Of a stretch of 21,796 nucleotides of DNA, positions 7,319 to 14,591 are shown piece by piece. The stretch covers positions 1 through 21,796 of the forward strand of contig CAYRIY010000061.1 of NCBI GenBank assembly GCA_964424335.1, given 5' to 3'. Under the pieces are notes generated by a model. It searched no databases, was not told the origin of the DNA, and worked only from the letters and a program-made list of their open reading frames with translations. Numbering within the stretch: the first letter of the stretch is position 1; every line of letters begins with the position of its first letter. A program made the translations under genes and the position numbers. Source of the DNA: CAYRIY01 sp964424335. GTDB lineage: Bacteria > Bacillota > Limnochordia > DTU080 > RSA5.

Positions 7319-8700
7319 AGAGCTGTATCAAGCGACTTGCGCTCCTGGTGCTTGCGCTGTTCTTGGCGCACCCTTCTGCAGGGGCGAAGACGTTAGATAT
7401 TCTTACGCTGTATGGTCCGCCTTCGCTGAGCGCTCAATACGTCTCCCTCAACCCTCAGTTTCGGGCGCGAGAAGGTCTGAGCTTGGAAGCTAGGGACGAG
7501 CTGAAAGCGGCGATCGAAGAGAAATTCCCTGGGATCGCGGTCACATTCACCGAAGCTCCCATTGTTCGCGGCCCGGAGGATGTGCAACCCATCTTGTTAG
7601 AACTGGCGGCTGGGCGCTACGACATTGTGATTTCAAACATCATGCCGTCGCTTATGAAAGATGGCTTATTAATGCCGCTCGATGGCTTGCTTGAGCGGGA
7701 AACGATGGATTTGTCTGCGCAGTACCTTGATCTTGCCAGTCGTCTGAGCCGGGAGGGGAGGCTCTACGACTTGCCGGTCACGGTCGATCCCTACGTCCTG
7801 TTGTACAGCGCAGACATCTTCGACCAGCGTGGGGTGGCATACCCCGAAGGCACATGGACATGGGCGGATTTCGCAGAGACCGCAGCTAAGGTGTATTGGG
7901 AGAGCGATCCGGGGTTCTTTCCCGACCCGTCGATCAGAGAGGATCTTGCAAACCCCCTGTTTGGAGCCAAGATCCAACCCGATACGCTCCTTCCGGTGCT
8001 TCTTGCGCAGTTGGGAAGTTCGGGGTTCGCGGGAGAGGGCCAAGAGATGAGACGAGCGCTCGACTTATTGCTGTCTTTAAAATCAAATCCTGTTTTGTTT
8101 TGGTATGAATCAACTGGGCCGCTCGCTCTTGGTCGAGTTGCAATGGAGCCCGCCTTCGTCAGCCAAGGCGTGTACTTTTCCAACAACTACTCTGTGTGGG
8201 CGCAAAGGACGGTTCGAGACGAGTTGACCTGGGGCTGGCGTCCGTATCAAAATACGGCCCCGCCCTTCGACTGGGGAATTGCCCAGCTTCCGTCATTCTC
8301 GGACGGCTTGGACGTGACGGAAGCGCTCGTTCAGAGCGTCGCCATTCCAGCAAGCGCTCGCGACCCCCTGGCAGCCTGGGACGTCGTGAAGTTTTTGATC
8401 GGTCGATCCGGAGCGGAGATATTTGCCAGGTCGGGGGCTCTGCCGGCCAACCTGGTGGACCAGATTCCCGACGTCTGGCTGCGAACGCTTGCGGACTTGG
8501 GATACAAGTCCCCGCAGGGAGTGGGGGCATTGCCTACGTTGCGTTACTCGGTGGCAGGGCGGCAGCTTGGCATCGTCGAGTTTCAATTTCGATGGGAGTT
8601 GTCGCTCATGCTTCAAGATCTCTTCGCGGGCAGGATTAGTCTCGATGAAGCAGTGCGCCGGGCGGGCGAAATGCAAAGAGAACTGGCTTTAGGCCGCTGA
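7315..8700 (+). CDS. Extracellular carbohydrate-binding protein, ABC family 1 (SBP2)
   Basis: The second sugar-binding component of an ABC importer. Residues 1-24 form a signal peptide (MKSCIKR, a hydrophobic core, then AGA-KTL) without a lipobox. Family landmarks include LELAAGRYDIVISN, GLLMPLDGLLE, YDLPVTVDPYVLLYSADIF, TWTWADFAETA and AAWDVVKFLIGRSGAEIFARSGALPA, typical of family-1 binding proteins. The 461 residues are slightly longer than usual. The protein is clearly different from SBP1 and SBP3. The start is ATG, with AAAGGTG about 11 bases upstream and possible coupling to the short ORF that overlaps it. The PL11 rhamnogalacturonan lyase gene follows about 110 bases downstream, so its ligand is probably a rhamnogalacturonan oligosaccharide (inference). 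No transporter membrane gene is adjacent. Confidence 0.92.
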   Translation: MKSCIKRLALLVLALFLAHPSAGAKTLDILTLYGPPSLSAQYVSLNPQFRAREGLSLEARDELKAAIEEKFPGIAVTFTEAPIVRGPEDVQPILLELAAGRYDIVISNIMPSLMKDGLLMPLDGLLERETMDLSAQYLDLASRLSREGRLYDLPVTVDPYVLLYSADIFDQRGVAYPEGTWTWADFAETAAKVYWESDPGFFPDPSIREDLANPLFGAKIQPDTLLPVLLAQLGSSGFAGEGQEMRRALDLLLSLKSNPVLFWYESTGPLALGRVAMEPAFVSQGVYFSNNYSVWAQRTVRDELTWGWRPYQNTAPPFDWGIAQLPSFSDGLDVTEALVQSVAIPASARDPLAAWDVVKFLIGRSGAEIFARSGALPANLVDQIPDVWLRTLADLGYKSPQGVGALPTLRYSVAGRQLGIVEFQFRWELSLMLQDLFAGRISLDEAVRRAGEMQRELALGR

Positions 8701-8796
8701 TGGCTTGTTTTTATCTCTCTCGGAAAGATCTTTTTGGCGAGCCCATCCTAGCGCTGGTTGGCGTTCGTTGCATGGGCCACGAAGGAGAAAAGCGAA

Positions 8797-8804
8797 GAGG
8801 TGGT
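8797..8804 (+). promoter_or_regulatory. Ribosome binding site deciding the PL11 start
   Basis: GAGGTGGT lies five bases before a GTG at 8810. The frame stays open upstream to a TTG at 8705, but only the GTG has a ribosome site and puts the signal peptide near the N-terminus. Confidence 0.65.
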
Positions 8805-8809
8805 CACAC

Positions 8810-10726
8810 GTGTTTGAACGGTGGTTGGCAGGTCCGGAAGCGATCAAGTGGATCGTCATCTTCGCAACCGCATGTCTGTGGATGCTCTTTGGGAGCACTG
8901 TCAAAGCCGCGGCGTCGAACGGCGGTCATGCCACGTATTTCCGCCAAATGGAGCGGCTCGACCGGGGCCTTGTGGCAGTGAAGGTGGAGGACGGCGTCTT
9001 CTTGAGCTGGCGGTGGCTTGGGACTGAGCCGAAAGAGATCGCCTTTCACGTGTACAGAGACGGCGAAAGGCTGACGGATCAGCCCATCACAACGAGCACC
9101 AACTACCTCGACCCGGGCGGCGGTCTGGACTCCCTCTACTGCGTGCGGGCCGTCATTGACGGGAATGAAGAGGCCACATGCGGGCAGGCGCTCGTCTGGG
9201 AGACCCCGTACCTCACCGTGCCGCTGCAAAAGCCTGTGGACGGTCAAAACCCCGACGGCTCGTCCTACTCGTATCACGCGAATGACGCCAGCGTCGGCGA
9301 CCTCGACGGAGATGGCGAGTATGAGATCGTGCTCAAATGGGAGCCGTCGAACGCGAAGGACAACGCCCACGACGGCGTGACCGGACCGGTCTTTCTCGAT
9401 GCGTACAAGCTTGACGGCACGTGGCTGTGGCGGATTGCACTAGGCCGGAACATCCGTGCCGGGGCCCACTATACGCAGTTCATCGTGTACGACCTCGATG
9501 GCGATGGGAGAGCCGAGGTCGCCGTCAAGACGGCAGACGGCTCCGTGAGCGGCACGGGGCAGGTGATCGGCGACCCCGAGGCAGATTACCGCAACGCTCA
9601 AGGTCGAGTACTCTCGGGGCCGGAGTACCTCACGATCTTTGACGGAGAGACCGGGGCGGCGCTCGTTACGACGGACTTTGAGCCTGCCCGGGGCAACGTG
9701 CGTGACTGGGGCGACGATTACGGAAATCGCGTTGATCGATTCTTGGCCGGAGTGGCCTATTTGGACGGCGAGCGGCCGAGTCTGATCATGGCGCGAGGCT
9801 ACTATGCAAAGACCGCGATCGCGGCGTACGACTTTCGGGATGGCAAGCTTTCGATGCGGTGGCTGTTTGATACGTCCCGCTCGGGCGAGCGCCAGTTTCA
9901 AGGGCAAGGAAATCACAGCTTGAGTGTGGCCGACGTCGATGGCGACGGCAAGGACGAGATCGTCTACGGCGCCATGGTCGTCGATCACGACGGCAAGGGT
10001 CTTTACGCTACGGGTCTTGGACACGGAGATGCGATGCACGTGGGCGATCTCGATCCCAACCGCCCGGGACTTGAGGTCTTTCAAGTGCACGAAGATCGCA
10101 ATGTCCGGTACCACGCGTCGATGAGGGACGCCGCGACGGGCGAGATCCTTTGGGGCGTGCACACGGGGCGGGATACGGGGCGAGGCATGGCCGCCGACAT
10201 CGATCCCCGCTACCCAGGAGCAGAGGCCTGGGCTGCTGCAGGGGTCGGGCTGTACGCTGCAGACGGCACCAAGATCAGCAGCACGGCGCCGGGCTCGATC
10301 AACTTCGGCATTTGGTGGGACGGCGATTTGCTGCGAGAGCTCCTCGACCACATCTGGTATGGAACTCGGGGCGTCGGCAAGATCGACAAGTGGGACTACC
10401 AAAGGGGTCGGCTCGTCAACATCCTGACGGCGACGGGCACCGAGTCCAACAACGGGACCAAGGGCAACCCAAGCCTGCAGGCGGATCTGTTTGGCGACTG
10501 GCGGGAGGAAGTCATCTGGCGCACCGCCGATAGCACGGCGCTTCGCATCTATACGACCACGGACCTGACCGAACACAAGATTTACACGCTGATGCACGAT
10601 CCCGTGTACCGCCTCGGCGTCGCGTGGCAAAACGTCGCGTACAACCAGCCCCCGCACACGAGCTTCTTCCTCGGTCACGGGATGGAAGAGCCACCGGTGC
10701 CTAAGATCAGGGTCGCCCGGCCATAG
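8810..10726 (+). CDS. Secreted rhamnogalacturonan lyase, PL11 family
   Basis: A pectin-degrading enzyme that cleaves the rhamnose-galacturonate backbone of rhamnogalacturonan I by beta-elimination. From the GTG at 8810 the protein has 638 residues, close to the roughly 620 of Bacillus YesW and YesX. A hydrophobic export segment (IVIFATACLWMLFGS) is followed by AAAS. Next comes a fibronectin-III-like domain (FHVYRDGERL) and then a beta-propeller. Calcium-binding repeats are visible: DLDGDGEYEI near residue 164, DLDGDGRAEV near 228 and DVDGDGKDEI near 375. Later landmarks are DLFGDWREEVIWR and the YRLGVAWQNVAYNQPPH ending, which is diagnostic of the family. The export signal suggests an extracellular, YesW-like role rather than the intracellular YesX type. 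It follows SBP2 by about 110 bases, probably in the same transcript. Confidence 0.95.
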   Translation: MFERWLAGPEAIKWIVIFATACLWMLFGSTVKAAASNGGHATYFRQMERLDRGLVAVKVEDGVFLSWRWLGTEPKEIAFHVYRDGERLTDQPITTSTNYLDPGGGLDSLYCVRAVIDGNEEATCGQALVWETPYLTVPLQKPVDGQNPDGSSYSYHANDASVGDLDGDGEYEIVLKWEPSNAKDNAHDGVTGPVFLDAYKLDGTWLWRIALGRNIRAGAHYTQFIVYDLDGDGRAEVAVKTADGSVSGTGQVIGDPEADYRNAQGRVLSGPEYLTIFDGETGAALVTTDFEPARGNVRDWGDDYGNRVDRFLAGVAYLDGERPSLIMARGYYAKTAIAAYDFRDGKLSMRWLFDTSRSGERQFQGQGNHSLSVADVDGDGKDEIVYGAMVVDHDGKGLYATGLGHGDAMHVGDLDPNRPGLEVFQVHEDRNVRYHASMRDAATGEILWGVHTGRDTGRGMAADIDPRYPGAEAWAAAGVGLYAADGTKISSTAPGSINFGIWWDGDLLRELLDHIWYGTRGVGKIDKWDYQRGRLVNILTATGTESNNGTKGNPSLQADLFGDWREEVIWRTADSTALRIYTTTDLTEHKIYTLMHDPVYRLGVAWQNVAYNQPPHTSFFLGHGMEEPPVPKIRVARP

Positions 10727-10756
10727 GCGACTGCCTTGAGGCGAGGCTGATCCCAA

Positions 10757-10772
10757 ATGTGCGATCGCGCAT
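10757..10772. promoter_or_regulatory. Near-perfect 16-bp palindrome after PL11
   Basis: ATGTGCGATCGCGCAT is palindromic except for one mismatched pair. It lies 30 bases after the PL11 stop and is enclosed by a 7-bp inverted repeat (ATCCCAA 10750-10756, TTGGGAT 10794-10800). It may be an operator for the SBP3 unit or a weak terminator; no T-tract follows. Confidence 0.3.
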
Positions 10773-10811
10773 CGAGTAATTCTTGAGCATCTCTTGGGAT
10801 ATATTGGTAGG

Positions 10812-10849
10812 GACAATCACTTGTCAAGGCGCAAGCGATCACACAAGTG
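10812..10849. promoter_or_regulatory. Overlapping inverted repeats in the SBP3 leader
   Basis: GACAA (10812-10816) pairs with TTGTC (10821-10825). CACTTGT (10818-10824) pairs with ACAAGTG (10843-10849). The two pairings overlap and are mutually exclusive if formed in RNA. As DNA they could be a protein-binding site. No matching regulator motif is known to me. Confidence 0.3.
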
Positions 10850-10970
10850 TACTAGGAGGTGTGTGGGAATAATCCCTGCGGAGCCGTAGGTCATGAAGTG
10901 CGATCTAAAATTCTCTTGGGAGGTATCGCTTAATACTAGGATCGACGTTTCAAAGATCCTGGGACCGCAA

Positions 10971-10997
10971 TTGTTATCAGAATTATATGTATATAAA
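10971..10997 (+). promoter_or_regulatory. Candidate promoter for SBP3
   Basis: TTGTTA (10971-10976), a 15-base spacer and TATAAA (10992-10997) lie in a sharply AT-rich patch 34 bases before the SBP3 start. The spacer is short, so the exact boxes are uncertain. The base composition strongly suggests this stretch is non-coding and regulatory. The whole interval 10727-11030 holds no gene I can support. Confidence 0.4.
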
Positions 10998-11030
10998 AGT
11001 GTCCAACTAATCTGGGAAGGGGAATGGGTA

Positions 11031-12350
11031 ATGATTTTCGTGAGGGGATCGGATACTTCCCGTCGTCGATCCACGTACGCGCTCATTGCTCTTGTTATGG
11101 CGAGTCTGCTGTTGCTCGCGTCCATGGGGACCTCTGCTCAGACGACCATCACGGTAGCTTTACAGTGGGATACGACGGTGTTTAACGGTGTCTTCCCTGC
11201 TTTGGCTGAAGCGTATAAAGAACTCAGGCCCGATGTGGAGATCGAGTACTTGAGCGGTTGGGGAACCGACAAGATCTTGACGGCGTTGGCAGGCGGAGTA
11301 TTGCCCGACATTGTGTTTGGTTGGGGCAATAACGACGAGATGAGAGAGGTGTTTATGCCGCTTGACGATATGATGGCGCGCAAAGGGGTTCGCCTGGACG
11401 ACTATTTGGTCGGTTCCATCGGCCAAATGCACATCCAGGGCAAGACGTGGGTCCTTCAGATCTTCATCGACCCAAACTTCCCGTTGATTTATAACAAATC
11501 GATGTTTGCAGAGGCCGGCCTCAATCCCGACGACCCCCCCAGAACCGTAGCCGAGTTTGATGCCATTTTTCCCAAGTTAACCAGGCGTGATGGGCAGGGC
11601 AATATCGTGCAAATCGCAATGCATACGTGGCTATGGAGAGACTCGAGTCAAGTGTTTAATGCGCTCAGCTTCGGTTCGGCATTTGGCGCGACCCTGTGGG
11701 AGGGAAATGAGAGCGAAGGCCGTCTGGGACTTACATCACCTCGGATGGCGGCGGCGTTTGAGTGGCTGAAGGGATATGAGGACCTATACTACGCCGACGC
11801 CGCGGGCCTGCCTGTTTCGGGGTGGTTAGGAAGTATGCCCCAAGCGCAGCAGGCTATGACGCTTTCGATCACTCCCCACCTCAAGCATCTGCAAACGGTC
11901 GTGCCAATGGCCGAATTTGGAGTGGCTCCCCCGTTTCATGAAGAAAGTGAAGGTTTTGAATACCCCATTTGGTTTGGGGGGTGGCCGGCCGGTGTGACGA
12001 CGCATAGCCAAAACCCAGATGAAGCCTTTGACTTCTTGGCATTCATGTCCTACTCACCTGAAGGTCAGGAGATTCTTTCGCGTGTCGGCGAGTTGTTTCC
12101 AGCCACTACTGAGTCGCCCGGATTTACCGCTCTTGTCGAGGAGAATCCGGGCTGGCTAAATTTCATCAATGCACTCAAAGTGTCCACCCTCTCTCCTGCG
12201 ACGTACTGGCTCAATCTTAAATGGGGCAACGCGTTTGCTCACGTCAATCAGCGCGTTTTCAACGAGGGCATTGCTCCGATGATTGCGCTCGAAGAAGCAG
12301 AGGAGATGCTTGCGATCGAGGCGAGGGAGCTGGGACTCGCAGTTAAGTAA
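11031..12350 (+). CDS. Extracellular carbohydrate-binding protein, ABC family 1 (SBP3)
   Basis: The third sugar-binding component of an ABC importer, 439 residues. The start is ATG 11031, with AAGGGG eight bases upstream. The frame is open 46 codons further back, but that extension crosses an AT-rich, promoter-like region and would bury the signal peptide. Residues 1-36 form the signal peptide (basic RRR, a hydrophobic core, then TSA-QTT) with no lipobox. Landmarks include LAEAYKELRPDVEIEYL, LAGGVLPDIVFGWGN, FMPLDDMM, PLIYNKSMFAEAGLNPDDPP and DEAFDFLAFMSYSPEGQEIL. A perfect hairpin follows the gene, then the dehydrogenase gene. That order, with an abundant binding protein first and enzymes after an attenuating hairpin, is common in sugar operons. 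The ligand is unknown. Confidence 0.93.
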   Translation: MIFVRGSDTSRRRSTYALIALVMASLLLLASMGTSAQTTITVALQWDTTVFNGVFPALAEAYKELRPDVEIEYLSGWGTDKILTALAGGVLPDIVFGWGNNDEMREVFMPLDDMMARKGVRLDDYLVGSIGQMHIQGKTWVLQIFIDPNFPLIYNKSMFAEAGLNPDDPPRTVAEFDAIFPKLTRRDGQGNIVQIAMHTWLWRDSSQVFNALSFGSAFGATLWEGNESEGRLGLTSPRMAAAFEWLKGYEDLYYADAAGLPVSGWLGSMPQAQQAMTLSITPHLKHLQTVVPMAEFGVAPPFHEESEGFEYPIWFGGWPAGVTTHSQNPDEAFDFLAFMSYSPEGQEILSRVGELFPATTESPGFTALVEENPGWLNFINALKVSTLSPATYWLNLKWGNAFAHVNQRVFNEGIAPMIALEEAEEMLAIEARELGLAVK

Positions 12351-12371
12351 ATAGCAGCTTAGCGAAGTTGC

Positions 12372-12399
12372 GGCAAGTCGGGAGATTTCCCGACTTGCC
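12372..12399 (+). terminator. Perfect hairpin after SBP3 (attenuator or mRNA-stabilising)
   Basis: GGCAAGTCGGGA (12372-12383) and TCCCGACTTGCC (12388-12399) form a perfect 12-bp stem with a GATT loop. No T-tract follows, so strong termination is unlikely. Between a binding-protein gene and a downstream enzyme gene, such stems usually protect the upstream mRNA from 3' exonucleases or cause partial termination, which lets SBP3 be made in excess. Confidence 0.65.
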
Positions 12400-12471
12400 T
12401 ACCTGCAAGCTCTGACGAGAATCTGGTCGCTGTCTCGATCATTCCCAAAAACAAGGGGAGACGACCATTTG

Positions 12472-13569
12472 ATGTCAACATTGAGAACGGGCATCGTTGG
12501 TGTTGGCGGAATGGGAATCGCTAATTATCACGCGCGGGCCCTGGCGGAAGAAGAACTCGTCGAACTGGTGGCTTGCTGCGACATCAACGTCGAAGCGTTG
12601 CACTCCTTTGGAGAGAAACACGGAATTCCTCATCGCTATACGTCGTACGACGAGATGTTTCAGAGAGAAAACCTTGACATTATCGTCATCTGCACCAATG
12701 AGCTTTGGCACGCTCCTATCACCATTCAGGCCGCGTCGTACAGGCCCCGGGCGATCATTTGCGAAAAGCCGATGGCGATGAATCTTGCCGAAGCAGACGC
12801 CATGCTTGAGGCATGTGAGCAGAATGGCGTGGTCCTCATCATCGGTCACCAACGCCGGTATATGCCGCAATACGCGAGAGCTAAAGAACTGCTTCAGGGT
12901 GGCGCCATCGGCAGTCTCGAGCAGATTTGGGCCACGGGGCATGCGTTTACCTCCTTAATGGTCGATGGCACTCATACAGTGGATTTGATGCGATACTATG
13001 CAGACGACGCACCGATCGAGTGGGTGATGGGCCAAGCGGATGCTCGAACAGAAAGAATTGGATGGAAACATGTACTCGAGGATGCGGCCATTGCGTTGAT
13101 GAAATTCGAGACCGGAGTGCGAGGGCTCCTTACGGTGGGCGGAGGGCATACCAACTCGGCCAAAGAAGCGCTCGGCACGTCGGCGCGCTTTGAATATCAC
13201 CGCATCGTACTGCAAGGATCAACCGGCGTTATCGACATCCGCGGCGATTCGCCAATCGACGGTATACCGCTCGTTAGCTTGATCAAAGGCGACAAGTCCG
13301 AAGCAGTCGATCTATTCACCGGCCAAGACGGAAAAATGCAGAGGTGGCATCAAGGTCTTTCACCCCACGCCGATCTGATTCGCTGTTTAAATGAGGGCAG
13401 CACCCACCCGCTTTCTGGTCAAAGCGCAAGGGTCACTCTGGAAGTGTTGATGGCGGTATACGAATCGTCTCGTTTGCGACGCATGATCACGTTGCCGATG
13501 GACAATCTAGAGAACCCATTGGAGCAGATGTTGGCTGAACGGGGGAAACCCTTTCTGGAAGTAAGCTGA
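12472..13569 (+). CDS. Gfo/Idh/MocA-family NAD(P)-dependent oxidoreductase
   Basis: A cytoplasmic dehydrogenase of 365 residues that probably oxidises or reduces a sugar or sugar acid. The N-terminal Rossmann fold has GVGGMG (G10, G12, G15). The family signature CEKPMAMN puts the conserved Glu-Lys-Pro at 98-100. The C-terminal alpha/beta domain carries DGTHTVDL, with H168 and D171 in the expected active-site segment. The length is normal. AAGGGGAG lies 11 bases before ATG 12472; the TTG at 12469 has better spacing (8 bases) and is a real alternative that would add one residue. It is followed within about 50 bases by a sugar isomerase-like gene, a frequent partnership in catabolism of inositols, unusual hexoses and uronates. 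The substrate cannot be assigned. Confidence 0.93.
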   Translation: MSTLRTGIVGVGGMGIANYHARALAEEELVELVACCDINVEALHSFGEKHGIPHRYTSYDEMFQRENLDIIVICTNELWHAPITIQAASYRPRAIICEKPMAMNLAEADAMLEACEQNGVVLIIGHQRRYMPQYARAKELLQGGAIGSLEQIWATGHAFTSLMVDGTHTVDLMRYYADDAPIEWVMGQADARTERIGWKHVLEDAAIALMKFETGVRGLLTVGGGHTNSAKEALGTSARFEYHRIVLQGSTGVIDIRGDSPIDGIPLVSLIKGDKSEAVDLFTGQDGKMQRWHQGLSPHADLIRCLNEGSTHPLSGQSARVTLEVLMAVYESSRLRRMITLPMDNLENPLEQMLAERGKPFLEVS

Positions 13570-13617
13570 GGCGCTTTGGGATATGGGATGTTACGGCTGC
13601 CTATTGGGGGATTGACC

Positions 13618-14460
13618 GTGAAACTAGGGCTAATCGGCGGGACCGTTCAAAGAATGCTTGAAAAGAGCGGCGACCCGAAGGCAAATGATCTGCAACGCAT
13701 CTTTGAAGCGGCGGCCGAATTAGGCGTTCAATGTTTGGAGCTGGGAGTCGGCAGGTCGCAGCGGGAAGCTTTTGTCGATCGTGTTGGCGAACTGAAACAG
13801 TCCTATGGCTTCCACATAGAATTGGGATACGGACCTATTGTGTTCGATGGCGATTCCAGCCAGCCGGAGGAGTCCTTTGCCCAGTATATCGAAACCGTTT
13901 GCGCGCCCCTCGGCGTGACAACGTTGGGCGTGGTTTCGCCGTTTCATGGCGGACGCTGGCTGCGGGAGCCGCCTTTTGAGAGTCAAATGGAGAAACTCGC
14001 GCATGGGCTACGAACCTTGGCGCCGATAGCAGAAGCACGCGGCGTCTATCTGGCGATTGAGAATCACGCCGACTATCGCGGCGGCGAACTTGCCGAGCTC
14101 GTCGAGCGAGTGGGAAGCCCGGCGGTCGGCATCAAGTTTGACACAGGCAACGTGTACTGCGCTATCGAGGAGCCCGTAGCCGCGGCGGAGGCTGTGGCGT
14201 CGCACACGTACATGACACACATCAAAGATGTAGTCGTTCATGCGGAGCCATGCAACCGAGGTATGCCAGGCGGCCTACTTTCCCTCACCGAGTGTGCTTT
14301 GGGACAAGGTCACGTCGATTTGGTCGCGGTTGTTTCTAAGTTGGCCGAGCAGGGGCCTTTGGGCAACGACCTCGTGTTGACGATTGAATGTCAACACAAC
14401 GATGTTGAAGATAGCGTGCGGTGGGCTCGAAAAGAGCTGGCAGCGTTTCTCACCGAATAG
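13618..14460 (+). CDS. Sugar phosphate isomerase/epimerase-type TIM barrel (AP-endonuclease-2-like)
   Basis: A cytoplasmic TIM-barrel enzyme of the xylose-isomerase-like superfamily, probably an isomerase or epimerase for a sugar or keto sugar. The first strand reads MKLGLIGGT directly from a GTG at 13618, preceded by GGGGGA six bases upstream. The frame is open back to a TTG at 13576, but that would add a tail before strand one. Metal-binding residues are visible in their usual order: E148 (LAIENH), D175 (KFDTGN), H201 (THIKD) and E257 (TIECQ). The 280-residue length is typical. It follows the dehydrogenase by 48 bases and should be co-transcribed, ending at a long hairpin. The pairing suggests sequential oxidation and isomerisation of an imported sugar. 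The substrate is unknown. Confidence 0.9.
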   Translation: MKLGLIGGTVQRMLEKSGDPKANDLQRIFEAAAELGVQCLELGVGRSQREAFVDRVGELKQSYGFHIELGYGPIVFDGDSSQPEESFAQYIETVCAPLGVTTLGVVSPFHGGRWLREPPFESQMEKLAHGLRTLAPIAEARGVYLAIENHADYRGGELAELVERVGSPAVGIKFDTGNVYCAIEEPVAAAEAVASHTYMTHIKDVVVHAEPCNRGMPGGLLSLTECALGQGHVDLVAVVSKLAEQGPLGNDLVLTIECQHNDVEDSVRWARKELAAFLTE

Positions 14461-14488
14461 ATGGTGGGGCTATGATTGACGCTCTACG

Positions 14489-14547
14489 ATGAGCGCCCTG
14501 CGACGTGGACGGATTTTCCCACTCCGATCGCGTCGCAGGGCGCTCAT
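14489..14547. terminator. Long-stem hairpin between convergent genes
   Basis: The 17-base arm 14489-14505 (ATGAGCGCCCTGCGACG) is the exact reverse complement of 14531-14547. The 25-base loop holds a further CGGA/TCCG pairing (14510-14513 with 14523-14526). It sits between the rightward TIM-barrel gene and the leftward trpB gene, so it may serve both strands. The T-tract is weak (TTTATCT on the + side). Confidence 0.7.
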
Positions 14548-14591
14548 TTATCTCGGGCTTATCCCGCGCTTAACTTACGCTCAACTCACGC

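Noticed and set aside
8705..8809. TTG start for PL11 at 8705
   Set aside because: It has no ribosome site, lies only four bases after the SBP2 stop and adds a basic, low-hydrophobicity tail before the export signal. GTG 8810 is better supported.
9440..10816. A long open frame on the minus strand (about 458 codons) opposite the PL11 gene
   Set aside because: The plus strand carries an unmistakable PL11 enzyme with DxDGDG repeats. The antisense reading mirrors those repeats and resembles no family.
10893..11030. A 46-codon N-terminal extension of SBP3
   Set aside because: It crosses an AT-rich, promoter-like stretch, lacks a ribosome site at its start and would bury the signal peptide. ATG 11031 has AAGGGG at eight bases.
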